NCBI GenBank assembly: GCA_034933245.1
Contig: JAYFNX010000009.1
Coordinates: 1-64,000, forward strand
Direction: 5' to 3'
DNA: 64,000 nucleotides
Source: Pelethousia sp034933245
GTDB taxonomy: Bacteria > Bacillota > Clostridia > Christensenellales > CAG-138
Positions 34,056-41,778 of this stretch are shown here, in pieces. How positions within the stretch are numbered: the first letter of the stretch is position 1; each line of letters starts with the position of its first letter. Made by a program: the position numbers and the translations under genes. The notes below the pieces were generated by a model that saw nothing but the letters and a program-made list of their open reading frames with translations, did not search any database and had not been told where the DNA came from.

Positions 34056-35402
34056 ATGAACGCTTACATCGAAGCAGTCCTGGAGAAAGTCAAGAAACGC
34101 GATGCCAATGAGCCCGAGTTCCTGCAAACCGTGGAAGAGGTTCTCAAGAGCCTTGAGACCGTCGTCAGCCAGCATCCCGAATACGAGAAGTCTGGTTTGC
34201 TTGAGCGGCTTACCGAGCCTGAGCGTACGATTGAATTCCGGGTCTCCTGGGTGGACGATGCTGGCAAGGTTCAAGTGAATCGTGGCTATCGCGTCCAGTT
34301 CAACAGTGCAATCGGCCCCTACAAGGGCGGCCTGCGCTTTGCTTCTCACGTGAATCTGTCCGTTATGAAGTTCCTTGGCTTTGAGCAAACTTTCAAAAAC
34401 AGCCTCACCTCCCTGCCCATGGGCGGCGGCAAGGGCGGCTCGGACTTTGATCCTAACGGCAAGAGCGATGCTGAAATTATGCGTTTCTGCCAGGCGTTCA
34501 TGACGGAACTCCAGCGCCACATCGGTCCCAACATCGACGTGCCCGCCGGCGACATCGGCGTGGGCGGCCGGGAGATCGGCTATCTGTTCGGCCAGTATAA
34601 GCGCATTCGCGGCGCCTATGAGAACGGCGTTCTCACCGGCAAGGGCCGTTCCTTTGGCGGCAGTGTGATCCGTCCCGAGGCCACCGGCTTTGGCGCTATC
34701 TATTATGTTTGCGAAGTGCTCAAGCACCTCAACGATGGCATTAAGGGCAAGACCATTGTCATGTCCGGTTTCGGCAACGTGGCTTGGGGCGTAGCCACGA
34801 AGGCTGCCCAGCTTGGCGCTAAGGTTGTTACGCTTTCCGGCCCGGATGGATATTGCTACGATCCCGATGGTATCTGCACCCAGGAGAAGTGGGATCATAT
34901 GCTCACCATGCGCGCTTCCGGCCGTAATAAGGCTCAGGATTATGCGGATAAATTCGGCGTTCAGTTCTTCCCCGGCCAGAAGCCCTGGGGTCAGAAGGCG
35001 GATATCTGCATGCCTTGCGCCTATCAGAATGAGATTGGCATGAAAGAGGCCAACCAGATCCTGGACAACGGCACCAAGTACTATATCGAAGTTGCCAACA
35101 TGCCCACCACCAACGAAGCTCTGTTCTATCTGATGGATAAGGGCCTCGTCGTAGCCCCCTCCAAGGCGGTCAACGCGGGCGGCGTGGCGGTCTCCGGCCT
35201 GGAGATGAGCCAGAACTCCGAGCGTCTCTCCTGGAGCGAGGAGGAAGTGGATTCCAAGCTTCACTCCATCATGACCAGCATCCATGCGGCTTCCGCCCAG
35301 GCAGCTGCAGAGTGTGGCCTTGGCTACAACCTGGTGGCCGGTGCGAACATCGCTGGCTTCAAGAAGGTTGCGGATGCCATGATGGCGCAGGGCATTGTGT
35401 AA
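34056..35402 (+). CDS. gdhA: NADP-type glutamate dehydrogenase
   Basis: 448 aa hexameric enzyme making glutamate from 2-oxoglutarate and ammonia. GPYKGGLRFASHVNLSVMKF, the catalytic Lys loop PMGGGKGGSDFDPNGKSD and the Rossmann GFGNVAWGVATKAAQLG are intact. The ATG at 34056, with GGAGG 9 bases upstream, fits family N termini better than the in-frame codon at 34041. With glnN it gives two routes of ammonia assimilation side by side. Confidence 0.96.
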   Translation: MNAYIEAVLEKVKKRDANEPEFLQTVEEVLKSLETVVSQHPEYEKSGLLERLTEPERTIEFRVSWVDDAGKVQVNRGYRVQFNSAIGPYKGGLRFASHVNLSVMKFLGFEQTFKNSLTSLPMGGGKGGSDFDPNGKSDAEIMRFCQAFMTELQRHIGPNIDVPAGDIGVGGREIGYLFGQYKRIRGAYENGVLTGKGRSFGGSVIRPEATGFGAIYYVCEVLKHLNDGIKGKTIVMSGFGNVAWGVATKAAQLGAKVVTLSGPDGYCYDPDGICTQEKWDHMLTMRASGRNKAQDYADKFGVQFFPGQKPWGQKADICMPCAYQNEIGMKEANQILDNGTKYYIEVANMPTTNEALFYLMDKGLVVAPSKAVNAGGVAVSGLEMSQNSERLSWSEEEVDSKLHSIMTSIHAASAQAAAECGLGYNLVAGANIAGFKKVADAMMAQGIV

Positions 35403-35420
35403 CAGCTTGCCCAACATATA

Positions 35421-35470
35421 TTTTTCAATAAAAGAGGCCCCGCATATGCGGGGCCTCTTTTATTGAAAAA
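35421..35470. terminator. Perfect 25-bp palindromic bidirectional terminator
   Basis: The halves 35421-35445 and 35446-35470 are exact reverse complements. The core GAGGCCCCGC/GCGGGGCCTC is flanked by A-rich and T-rich arms, so a hairpin with a U-tail forms in both directions after gdhA. Confidence 0.9.
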
Positions 35471-35506
35471 AGTCTTTGATGCTGTTGTAAAGCTATGTTG
35501 TGTTTC

Positions 35507-35534
35507 TTGACTTTTTAGAAATCCGTGCTATACT
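35507..35534 (+). promoter_or_regulatory. Promoter of the GntR/ABC operon
   Basis: TTGACT (35507-35512), 16 bases, TATACT (35529-35534), about 48 bases before the start codon. Confidence 0.7.
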
Positions 35535-35556
35535 GTTATTGTTTTGATATAACAGT
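35532..35556. promoter_or_regulatory. Putative GntR operator
   Basis: ACTGTTAT (35532-35539) and ATAACAGT (35549-35556) are exact reverse complements, 9 bases apart, covering the end of the -10 and the start site. The place suits autorepression by the first gene, as known for YtrA-type regulators. Confidence 0.5.
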
Positions 35557-35581
35557 TAATACACACAGAACAGGAGAAGCC

Positions 35582-35968
35582 ATGAATCTGGTAATATCCA
35601 ATGTCATGGGCATACCCATTTATGAGCAGCTCAAGCGCCAGATAAAGGCGGCCGTCCTTTCCGGCGAGCTTCAGGAAGGCGAGGCCCTCCCCAGCTTGCG
35701 CACGGTAGCGCGGGAGCTTCGCATCAGCGTGCTCACCACCGCCCGGGCCTATACCGAGCTGGAGCAGGAAGGCTTTGTGGTAAGCATTCAAGGCAAAGGG
35801 TGCTACGTGCAGGGGCGGAACAATGCCCTTTTACGAGAGCATCTTGTGCGCCGCACGGAAGAACATCTGGCGGAGGCGATTCTAACCGCAAGGCAGGTTG
35901 GCCTTTCAAAAAAGGAACTTCACGGTTTGTTGGAGATTCTATTACAAGAAGAGCATCAGGGGGATTAG
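35582..35968 (+). CDS. GntR-family regulator, YtrA subfamily
   Basis: 128 aa. The winged helix (PIYEQLKRQIKAAVLSGELQ, LPSLRTVARELRISVLTTAR, then EGFVVSIQGKGCYVQG) is followed only by a short helical tail of ~45 residues, which defines YtrA-type regulators that control adjacent ABC genes. The start at 35582 is set by AGGAG upstream. Ends in TAG, 3 bases before the ABC ATPase gene. Confidence 0.9.
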   Translation: MNLVISNVMGIPIYEQLKRQIKAAVLSGELQEGEALPSLRTVARELRISVLTTARAYTELEQEGFVVSIQGKGCYVQGRNNALLREHLVRRTEEHLAEAILTARQVGLSKKELHGLLEILLQEEHQGD

Positions 35969-35971
35969 ACC

Positions 35972-36805
35972 ATGAACGCGTTGGATTTGAGAAACGTATG
36001 CAAAACCTATGACGGCTTTGCCCTGGAAAATGTAAGTTTTAGCCTGCCCGAGGGGTATATCATGGGCTTTATTGGGGAAAACGGAGCGGGAAAAACCACC
36101 ACAATCAAAGCGATTTTAGGCCTGATCCATTGTGAAGGCGATATTTCCGTGCTCGGGCGGGACCAGCAAGACATCACGGCCGTAAAGGAACACATCGGCG
36201 TGGTGCTGGAGGAGGCCACCTTCCCAGACCAGATCAACCTTACGGATGTGAACGCTATTCTGTGCGGGATCTACAAAACCTGGAACGGCGATCACTTTTT
36301 CGCCTTGGCGGACCGCTTTAAACTGGATCGCAAGAAAAAGATTAAGGACTATTCCCGCGGCATGAAGATGAAGCTTTCTCTGGCCGTGGCCCTTTCTCAT
36401 GATAGCCGCTTGCTCATCCTCGACGAACCCACCTCCGGCCTGGACCCTGTGGTGCGGGATGAAGTGCTGGATATGCTGCTGGATTTCATTCAGCGGCCGG
36501 ATCATACGGTTCTCATTTCCTCCCATATCATCAGCGATTTGGAACGGGTATGCGACTATGTGACCTTTATTCATGGGGGACATATCCTTTTCTCCATGAG
36601 CAAGGAAGAACTTGGGGAAGCATTTGGAATTCTGCGCTGCTCGGAGCAGGAGCTCGCCTCCCTGCCAAAAGGCGCGGTCTGTGGCATACGGCGAAGCCGC
36701 TTTGGTTGCGAGGTGCTCGTCCATCGCCATCTCGTAAAAAACATCAAGCTGGAAGCAGCGGGAATCGAGGATATTATGGTGCTGATCGTAAAGGGGGTTG
36801 GTTGA
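35972..36805 (+). CDS. ABC transporter ATP-binding protein
   Basis: 277 aa ATPase of the YtrB/BcrA type. Walker A GENGAGKTTT, signature YSRGMKMKLSLAVALSHD, Walker B LLILDEPTSGLDP, switch His in ISSHIISDLERV. The C-terminal ~60 residues form the usual extra domain of this class. Partner of the permease that starts 1 base after its stop; likely an exporter or envelope-stress transporter. Confidence 0.92.
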   Translation: MNALDLRNVCKTYDGFALENVSFSLPEGYIMGFIGENGAGKTTTIKAILGLIHCEGDISVLGRDQQDITAVKEHIGVVLEEATFPDQINLTDVNAILCGIYKTWNGDHFFALADRFKLDRKKKIKDYSRGMKMKLSLAVALSHDSRLLILDEPTSGLDPVVRDEVLDMLLDFIQRPDHTVLISSHIISDLERVCDYVTFIHGGHILFSMSKEELGEAFGILRCSEQELASLPKGAVCGIRRSRFGCEVLVHRHLVKNIKLEAAGIEDIMVLIVKGVG

Positions 36806-36806
36806 T

Positions 36807-37430
36807 ATGCGCGGATTGCTAAAAAAAGATTTAAAAAGCATTGGGCAGCAAAGCTGGGTAATCCTACTTCTGGTGATCTTTTATGCGATGATGTTTCTTT
36901 TCGGCGGCAAGGAGAATGCCGGTCTTTTTGTGGGCATGATCGCGATGCTGGGCGTTCTTCTGCCGTTCACGGCGCTCAGCTATGATGAAAAGGCCCGGTG
37001 GGACCGGTATGCCCTCACCATGCCCATCTCCCGCGCCATGCTGGTTTGGAGCAAATACCTCCTTTCCCTGCTCATTTCCGTGTGCAGTGGGCTTCTCGCG
37101 CTGGCCATATGCCTGGCATCCCAGGCGTATCCGCTCAAAGAGGCCCTGCTTCTTAGCTGGATAATGCTGGGGATTGCCCTGCTTTTCTCCGCCGTGATCT
37201 ATCCCCTGTATTTCAAGCTGGGAGCAGAAAAAGCCCGGTATGCCCTTATGGTTATATTCTTTCTTCCCACTATTTTGATAATGCTGCTCAGCCAGGCGGG
37301 CTTTAATCTGCCGGATTTCGATGAAATGGAAATGCAGCGTTTTCTTCCCTTTCTCCCCCTTGTAACCATGACCCTTTTTGGTGCAAGCGGGCTTTTAAGC
37401 CGCCGCATTTATGCAAAGAAGGAGTTCTAG
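36807..37430 (+). CDS. ABC-2 type permease
   Basis: 207 aa with six predicted membrane helices and an N-terminal RGLLKKDLKS, the pattern of short ABC-2 membrane subunits (ABC2_membrane_5). The FTALSYDEKARWDRYALTMP loop is typical. The TTG at 36798 is in frame, but ATG at 36807 is next to the upstream stop with a G-rich Shine-Dalgarno. Ends in TAG. Confidence 0.88.
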   Translation: MRGLLKKDLKSIGQQSWVILLLVIFYAMMFLFGGKENAGLFVGMIAMLGVLLPFTALSYDEKARWDRYALTMPISRAMLVWSKYLLSLLISVCSGLLALAICLASQAYPLKEALLLSWIMLGIALLFSAVIYPLYFKLGAEKARYALMVIFFLPTILIMLLSQAGFNLPDFDEMEMQRFLPFLPLVTMTLFGASGLLSRRIYAKKEF

Positions 37431-37434
37431 ATTT

Positions 37435-37758
37435 ATGCCTTGCCATCACGTTCTTGCCCCCCAGCCTGAATTGGGCTGCTACATCATCCGCGATGTCCAC
37501 GACGGCCGACCCGACGGTGTGCTTCTCGCCCTCTCCGATGCGGAGGAGGCGATGGTTTCCGCCGCTGCGGCGATCCTGGCTGTACAGGGTTTCGCCTGCC
37601 GCCTTGCCCGCATGGCCGACAAGTCCCTTTTTGCGGCCCAATCCCAGGCCTACCAAGCCAGCGTCCTGCCTCCCGATGTCCGTTTCCTTTCGCCGGAGCC
37701 GGGAGAAACGCCTGCGCAGCTAGCCAGCCGTATGGCGGCCCAGCTTCGCGGAAAATAG
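37435..37758 (+). CDS. Orphan transketolase C-terminal-domain protein
   Basis: 107 aa. It aligns by eye with only the last third of transketolase: GVLLALSDAEEAMVSAAAAI corresponds to the ATGSEV-x-AxxAA helix, then MADKSLFAAQSQAYQASVLP to the STELFDAQD-x-YRESVLP block. The thiamine-binding and PP domains are absent and not in the surrounding DNA. AAGGAG 10 bases before the ATG, inside the end of the permease gene, shows it is translated in this operon. It could be a relic or a small domain with its own role. Ends in TAG. Confidence 0.65.
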   Translation: MPCHHVLAPQPELGCYIIRDVHDGRPDGVLLALSDAEEAMVSAAAAILAVQGFACRLARMADKSLFAAQSQAYQASVLPPDVRFLSPEPGETPAQLASRMAAQLRGK

Positions 37759-37770
37759 CGGAAATTCTAT

Positions 37771-37788
37771 GGGCGGCATATGCCGCCC
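37771..37788 (+). terminator. Terminator of the GntR/ABC operon
   Basis: GGGCGGCAT/ATGCCGCCC palindrome, 12 bases past the stop, followed by TTTCGTTT. Confidence 0.7.
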
Positions 37789-38000
37789 TTTCGTTTCACG
37801 CCTTGTTAACAAACTGGTTACGGAACAGACATGGACATTCCCTTCTTTCGCCATATTTGCATGGTATTCTATATACAACAAAAAGAGAGAGAGTGAGGGG
37901 TGCCTATAAGACATGATCCATGCAAGAGCCAATTACGAACTCCTTTATAAGATGAGATGAGATGTGTGATTCCCCCCTTACCGGCCGCGATAGGCCGGGG

Positions 38001-38032
38001 AAAGACCGGTCAGAGCAGGCCGGTCTTTTTTT
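38001..38032 (+). terminator. Strong terminator with no obvious gene upstream
   Basis: AAAGACCGG (38001-38009), 10-base loop, CCGGTCTTT (38020-38028), then T-run to 38032. Confidence 0.8.
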
Positions 38033-38066
38033 GCAAAAAGAGTGCGAGCACTATGTGCATAATGGG

Positions 38067-38095
38067 AAAGGCCGGCGCAAAGGCCAGCCTTTTTC
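38067..38095. terminator. Terminator-like hairpin beside tadA
   Basis: AAAGGCCGGC (38067-38076) and GCCAGCCTTT (38083-38092) pair with one mismatch, followed on the plus strand by TTCTTC. On the minus strand it lies just after the tadA stop and may end that transcript. Confidence 0.55.
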
Positions 38096-38096
38096 T

Positions 38097-38558
38097 TCAC
38101 GTTTCCATGCGCTTTCCCTGAAAATACTGCCGGAGAAGCGCGGTGCATTCCGCCTCCTCCGCCCCGCCAACGCACCGCACAATGCGGTGGTGAAGCAGTT
38201 CATCCGTCAGATCCAGCACGGAGCCGCAACAGCCCGCTTCCGGGTCGAACGCTCCGAATACGATGGCGTCCACCCTGGCCAAAAGCGCCGCCCCGGCGCA
38301 CATGGCGCACGGCTCCAGCGTGACATATAAGGTGCACCCGCACAGCCTGGCTTTTCCTCTGCCCTTTTGCGCTTGCTGCAGGGCAAGAAGTTCTGCGTGG
38401 GCCGTGGCGTCTTCCAACCCTCCTGTTTGGTTATGTGCCAAAGCCAGCACGTTTCCCCCAGCATCCACCACGGCTGCACCCACGGGGACCTCGCCCGCCG
38501 CAAGCGCAAGCCGCGCTTCTGCCAAGGCAAGCGCCATTCCCTGGCTTGCCAGCATCAT
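38097..38558 (-). CDS. tadA: tRNA-specific adenosine deaminase
   Basis: 153 aa deaminase making inosine at wobble position 34. The zinc/catalytic signature is present: TAHAELLALQQA (HAE) and LYVTLEPCAMCAGAAL (PCxxC). The ATG at 38558 overlaps the lpdA stop (ATGA), so the two are translationally coupled; the frame to 38621 is lpdA sequence read in another frame. Confidence 0.93.
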   Translation of the reverse strand: MMLASQGMALALAEARLALAAGEVPVGAAVVDAGGNVLALAHNQTGGLEDATAHAELLALQQAQKGRGKARLCGCTLYVTLEPCAMCAGAALLARVDAIVFGAFDPEAGCCGSVLDLTDELLHHRIVRCVGGAEEAECTALLRQYFQGKRMET

Positions 38559-39925
38559 TCCCCTGCGCTCCAGGCGGCTTCCCGCAGGATTTCGCACACG
38601 GTAGGATGGGGAAACACGCACCGTTTAATTTGTTTCAGCGTCATCTTGGCCTCCATAAACACCCCTACGGTTACGATGAATTCGCTGGCATAATTGCAAA
38701 GTGCCTGCGCGCCCATTACGATTTGGGTCTTGGGATCCACAAGGAACTTGCACAGGCCGTCCCCCCCCTCGTTTTCGGCCAAATACCGGCCGCTGAAGCG
38801 CATGGGAAGCTTCACCACCTGCACATCCAGACCACGCTCCCGAGCGCCCGCCTCCGTAAGGCCCACGCTCGCAAGCTCCGGATTTGTATAAATCGCAGCG
38901 GGAATTGCATCATAATGCATCGCATCCTCCACGCCAAGCATCTGATTAACGGCCACCTCCGCCTCCCGGTAAGCCGTATGGGCCAGCATGGATTTCCCGT
39001 TCACATCGCCGGCGGCGTATACGCCCGGCACATTGGTCTGCATATGGTTATCCGTAACAATGGCGCCCCGTTCCAACGCAATGCCCAAATTCTCCAGCCC
39101 CAACCCTTGGGTAGTCGGGCGGCGGCCAATGGAGAGCAGAACCTTGTCCGCGGGAATAAAGGCGGCCTGCCCATCCTTTTCGTAAGACACGCCCTCGGGG
39201 GTAATCCGGGTAACCTTGGCACTCAACAGGAAACGCATGCCCTTTTTTTCATAATTTTTTTGCAGGATTGAGGTGAGTTCCCCGTCGTTTTCGCCGGCGA
39301 TATGGTCCAGCATCTCTACGATGGTCACCTGGCTTCCGGCCGTACAAAAATAGCTGGCCATTTCCAGGCCGATCACACCGCCTCCGATGACCACCAGCTT
39401 CTCCGGCACCGTCTCAAGGGAAAGCGCTTCCCGGTTGGTAAGCACAAATCCGCTCTGCAATTCTTCCTTCAATCCAGGGATAGGCGGGACGGCAGGGCCG
39501 GAACCCGTGGCGATAAGCAGCCTTTTGGCATGGTAGGTTTCGCCTCCCGCTTCCACGGCAAAGCCATCCTCGGCCTTGCCCAGTATTTTGGCTTGGGCGT
39601 TTGCCACATCCACGCCCGCGCTTTTGAGGGCGCTCTTTACGCCGCCCACCAGCAACCGTACGACTTTATTTTTGCGGCCAACCACCTTGCTGTGATCCAG
39701 AGAAATATCCGGGGCGTTTACGCCGTATTTTTCCCCATGGGCAGCACCATCATAAATCTTGGCGCTATAAAGCAGCGTTTTGGTTGGAATGCAGCCTTCA
39801 TTGAGGCATACGCCACCCAGGCTGTTTGCCTCGATGCACAGCACTCGCAGCCCGCCTCGGGCCGCGCGCTCGCTTGCTAAATATCCGCCGGGTCCCCCGC
39901 CGATTACAATCAGATCATAGGTCAT
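38555..39925 (-). CDS. lpdA: Dihydrolipoyl dehydrogenase
   Basis: 456 aa FAD flavoprotein that reoxidises dihydrolipoamide. FAD motif VIGGGPGGYLASERAARGG, redox-active disulfide GGVCLNEGCIPTKTLL, NAD motif VVIGGGVIGLEMASYF and C-terminal FPHPTVCEILREAAW with the His-Glu pair. No pyruvate dehydrogenase or glycine cleavage gene is nearby, so the partner complex is encoded elsewhere. Confidence 0.93.
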   Translation of the reverse strand: MTYDLIVIGGGPGGYLASERAARGGLRVLCIEANSLGGVCLNEGCIPTKTLLYSAKIYDGAAHGEKYGVNAPDISLDHSKVVGRKNKVVRLLVGGVKSALKSAGVDVANAQAKILGKAEDGFAVEAGGETYHAKRLLIATGSGPAVPPIPGLKEELQSGFVLTNREALSLETVPEKLVVIGGGVIGLEMASYFCTAGSQVTIVEMLDHIAGENDGELTSILQKNYEKKGMRFLLSAKVTRITPEGVSYEKDGQAAFIPADKVLLSIGRRPTTQGLGLENLGIALERGAIVTDNHMQTNVPGVYAAGDVNGKSMLAHTAYREAEVAVNQMLGVEDAMHYDAIPAAIYTNPELASVGLTEAGARERGLDVQVVKLPMRFSGRYLAENEGGDGLCKFLVDPKTQIVMGAQALCNYASEFIVTVGVFMEAKMTLKQIKRCVFPHPTVCEILREAAWSAGE

Positions 39926-39990
39926 TGCCCGCTGTTCCTCCCTTTTGTTGATATGCTTTGGTTGAGAAATGATACCTAAACGATGCGCCC

Positions 39991-40020
39991 ATTATACCAC
40001 GTTTCTCAGGGGGCATACAA
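39991..40020 (-). promoter_or_regulatory. Promoter of lpdA-tadA
   Basis: TATAAT (39991-39996) preceded by TGG (extended -10) on the minus strand; TTGTAT at 40015-40020 is 18 bases upstream. Confidence 0.55.
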
Positions 40021-40038
40021 GCACCCGGCAATCTTCGC

Positions 40039-41643
40039 TTAGCGTAGTAGCCTGCCAAGGCGGCTTCCTGTAAGGGCGCCGTCGGCATAGGCGACCTCTC
40101 CCGCCACAAACACCTTCTTCACGCCCAAGCAGGTTTGGTTGGAATTGGCGTACGTTGCCCGAGCCCGAAGGTTGTTTCCATCCAACAATACCAAATCCGC
40201 ATCCATTCCCGCAGCGATTACACCCTTTCCATAAAGGCTTAAACGGTCGGCGGGCAGGCCGCTCATCCGGTGGATCATCTCCTCCAAAGAAAAGAGCTTC
40301 TTTTCAAGCACATAGTATTCCACGGCCCGGATAAAACTTGCAAACGCCCTTGGATGGCCGTTCTCATCGGGCCTGCCCATAAGGCCGTCCGTCCCGATGA
40401 CACTATGGGGATATTTGGCGATAGCCAGCAAATCCTCTTCGCACATGTGAAAATAGACGCCCAGGCCCAGGCCATTATTGCGCCGGAGAATATCCACATA
40501 CGCATCGAATGGATCCTGCCCCGTCTTTTCCGCATATTCAGCCACGCGCATGCCTTCCGCTTCATGGAAAATGGGGCAGCTGGAAACCAAAACCCCATCG
40601 AATCCGCCGCTATTATATACATAATTATCATAGCCGCAGGGTTTCTCCATTGCCCGCCGAATTTCGGCCACATCCGCAGGGTTTTCCAAATGCCGCGCAA
40701 GCGCCTGGGGCCCATCCTTTCTAAAGCGGGGTGGGATGGATACGTTCAGGCTGGTCATCCCTGCAAGGTAGGGATAATGGTCCACGGTCAACTGAAGCCC
40801 TCTGGCCACGGCCGGATCAAAAATTTCCGTTAGCACGCGCCGGGGCTTGCCCCAGTTCTGGCGGCCCGCCGCTTTAAAGTGGGAAATAAAGAGGGGGATA
40901 TCCGCCGCTTCCGCGCTTCGGACGGCCTCCTGCTCGGCTTCCAGCAAAAAGTCCGATTCATCCCGTACATGGGTGGCATACATGCCCCCTTCGGCAGCGG
41001 CGGCTTTGAGCAAGGCGGTAATTTCATTCTCTCTCCCATAGCACCCCGGCACGTAGACCAATCCTGTGGAGAGGCCCAGGGATCCCGCCTGGATGCATTC
41101 ACGCAGCATTCCTTCCATCCGTTCCATCTGACGGGCTGTGGGCTGGGAATCGTCATAGCCCATGGCCCAAAGCCGCAAGGCTCCATGGCCGGTAAAGAGG
41201 GCTACGTTTAAGGGCAAGGCAAGGCCTTCGATATAGCGCGCATAGGCCTCGAATCCGGCCATGGACGCCGGATCTTTCGGCATGGTGGGATAAGGGGCAA
41301 TGGCGGAAACAAAACGGGTAAATTCCTCCATCTCCCCCTGGTTCGCCGGGCATAAGGAAGCCCCGCATTGGCCCGCCACCTGGGTTGTTACGCCTTGTGA
41401 AAGCTTGGAGAGGGAAGAAAAATCGCTTTCCAGCATCAAATCCCCATGGGAATGGGCGTCGATAAAGCCGGGGCAAAGGGTCAGTCCCTTTGCATCCAGC
41501 GTTTCCCGGGCCTGGAGCGTGGCTCCTTGCCCGGCACGCACCTGAGCGATCCTTCCCTTGGCTATGCCCACGCTTCCCTTATAGGCCGGCCGCCCCGTTC
41601 CATCTATAATACTAGCATTTTGAATGCATATATCCACCACCAT
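40039..41643 (-). CDS. N-acyl-D-amino-acid deacylase family amidohydrolase
   Basis: 534 aa amidohydrolase. DICIQNASIIDGTGRPAYKG opens the small beta domain, the metal motif is DAHSHGDLML (HxH), GLVYVPGCYGRENEITAL and ATHVRDESDFLLEA supply further ligands, SHFKAAG and GTDGLMGRPDENGHPRAF (catalytic Asp region) follow. The order matches D-aminoacylase/N-acyl-D-glutamate deacylase-type enzymes. Probable role: release of D-amino acids from acylated or peptidoglycan-derived forms. It has its own promoter. Confidence 0.88.
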   Translation of the reverse strand: MVVDICIQNASIIDGTGRPAYKGSVGIAKGRIAQVRAGQGATLQARETLDAKGLTLCPGFIDAHSHGDLMLESDFSSLSKLSQGVTTQVAGQCGASLCPANQGEMEEFTRFVSAIAPYPTMPKDPASMAGFEAYARYIEGLALPLNVALFTGHGALRLWAMGYDDSQPTARQMERMEGMLRECIQAGSLGLSTGLVYVPGCYGRENEITALLKAAAAEGGMYATHVRDESDFLLEAEQEAVRSAEAADIPLFISHFKAAGRQNWGKPRRVLTEIFDPAVARGLQLTVDHYPYLAGMTSLNVSIPPRFRKDGPQALARHLENPADVAEIRRAMEKPCGYDNYVYNSGGFDGVLVSSCPIFHEAEGMRVAEYAEKTGQDPFDAYVDILRRNNGLGLGVYFHMCEEDLLAIAKYPHSVIGTDGLMGRPDENGHPRAFASFIRAVEYYVLEKKLFSLEEMIHRMSGLPADRLSLYGKGVIAAGMDADLVLLDGNNLRARATYANSNQTCLGVKKVFVAGEVAYADGALTGSRLGRLLR

Positions 41644-41718
41644 GGCTTTTTACCCCCATCCACCGTAAAATAAGGCGGGCTGCTCTTGGAGCCGCACGCC
41701 TTTGCGCTTTCCTACCAG

Positions 41719-41747
41719 ATTATAGTCCCCCCTTCGCCCTTTTGCAA
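41719..41747 (-). promoter_or_regulatory. Promoter of the amidohydrolase gene
   Basis: TTGCAA (41742-41747), 17 bases, TATAAT (41719-41724) on the minus strand. Confidence 0.7.
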
Positions 41748-41778
41748 TGGGGTATACGACTTTGATGGCTGCGCCGCG

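Larger units (their letters stand above)
37789..38096 (+). other. Intergenic stretch with a possible small RNA
   Basis: About 310 bases without a normal gene. A TATATA near 37870 (no good -35) could start a ~165-base RNA that ends at the terminator at 38001-38032. It contains a 15-codon ORF (37913-37960) with only a weak GAGGGG 13 bases upstream, a hairpin CCGGCC/GGCCGG at 37981-37998 and then two terminator-like hairpins. Confidence 0.35.

Noticed and set aside
33960..35417. Minus-strand open frame of 485 codons
   Set aside because: Antisense shadow of gdhA, without a Shine-Dalgarno.
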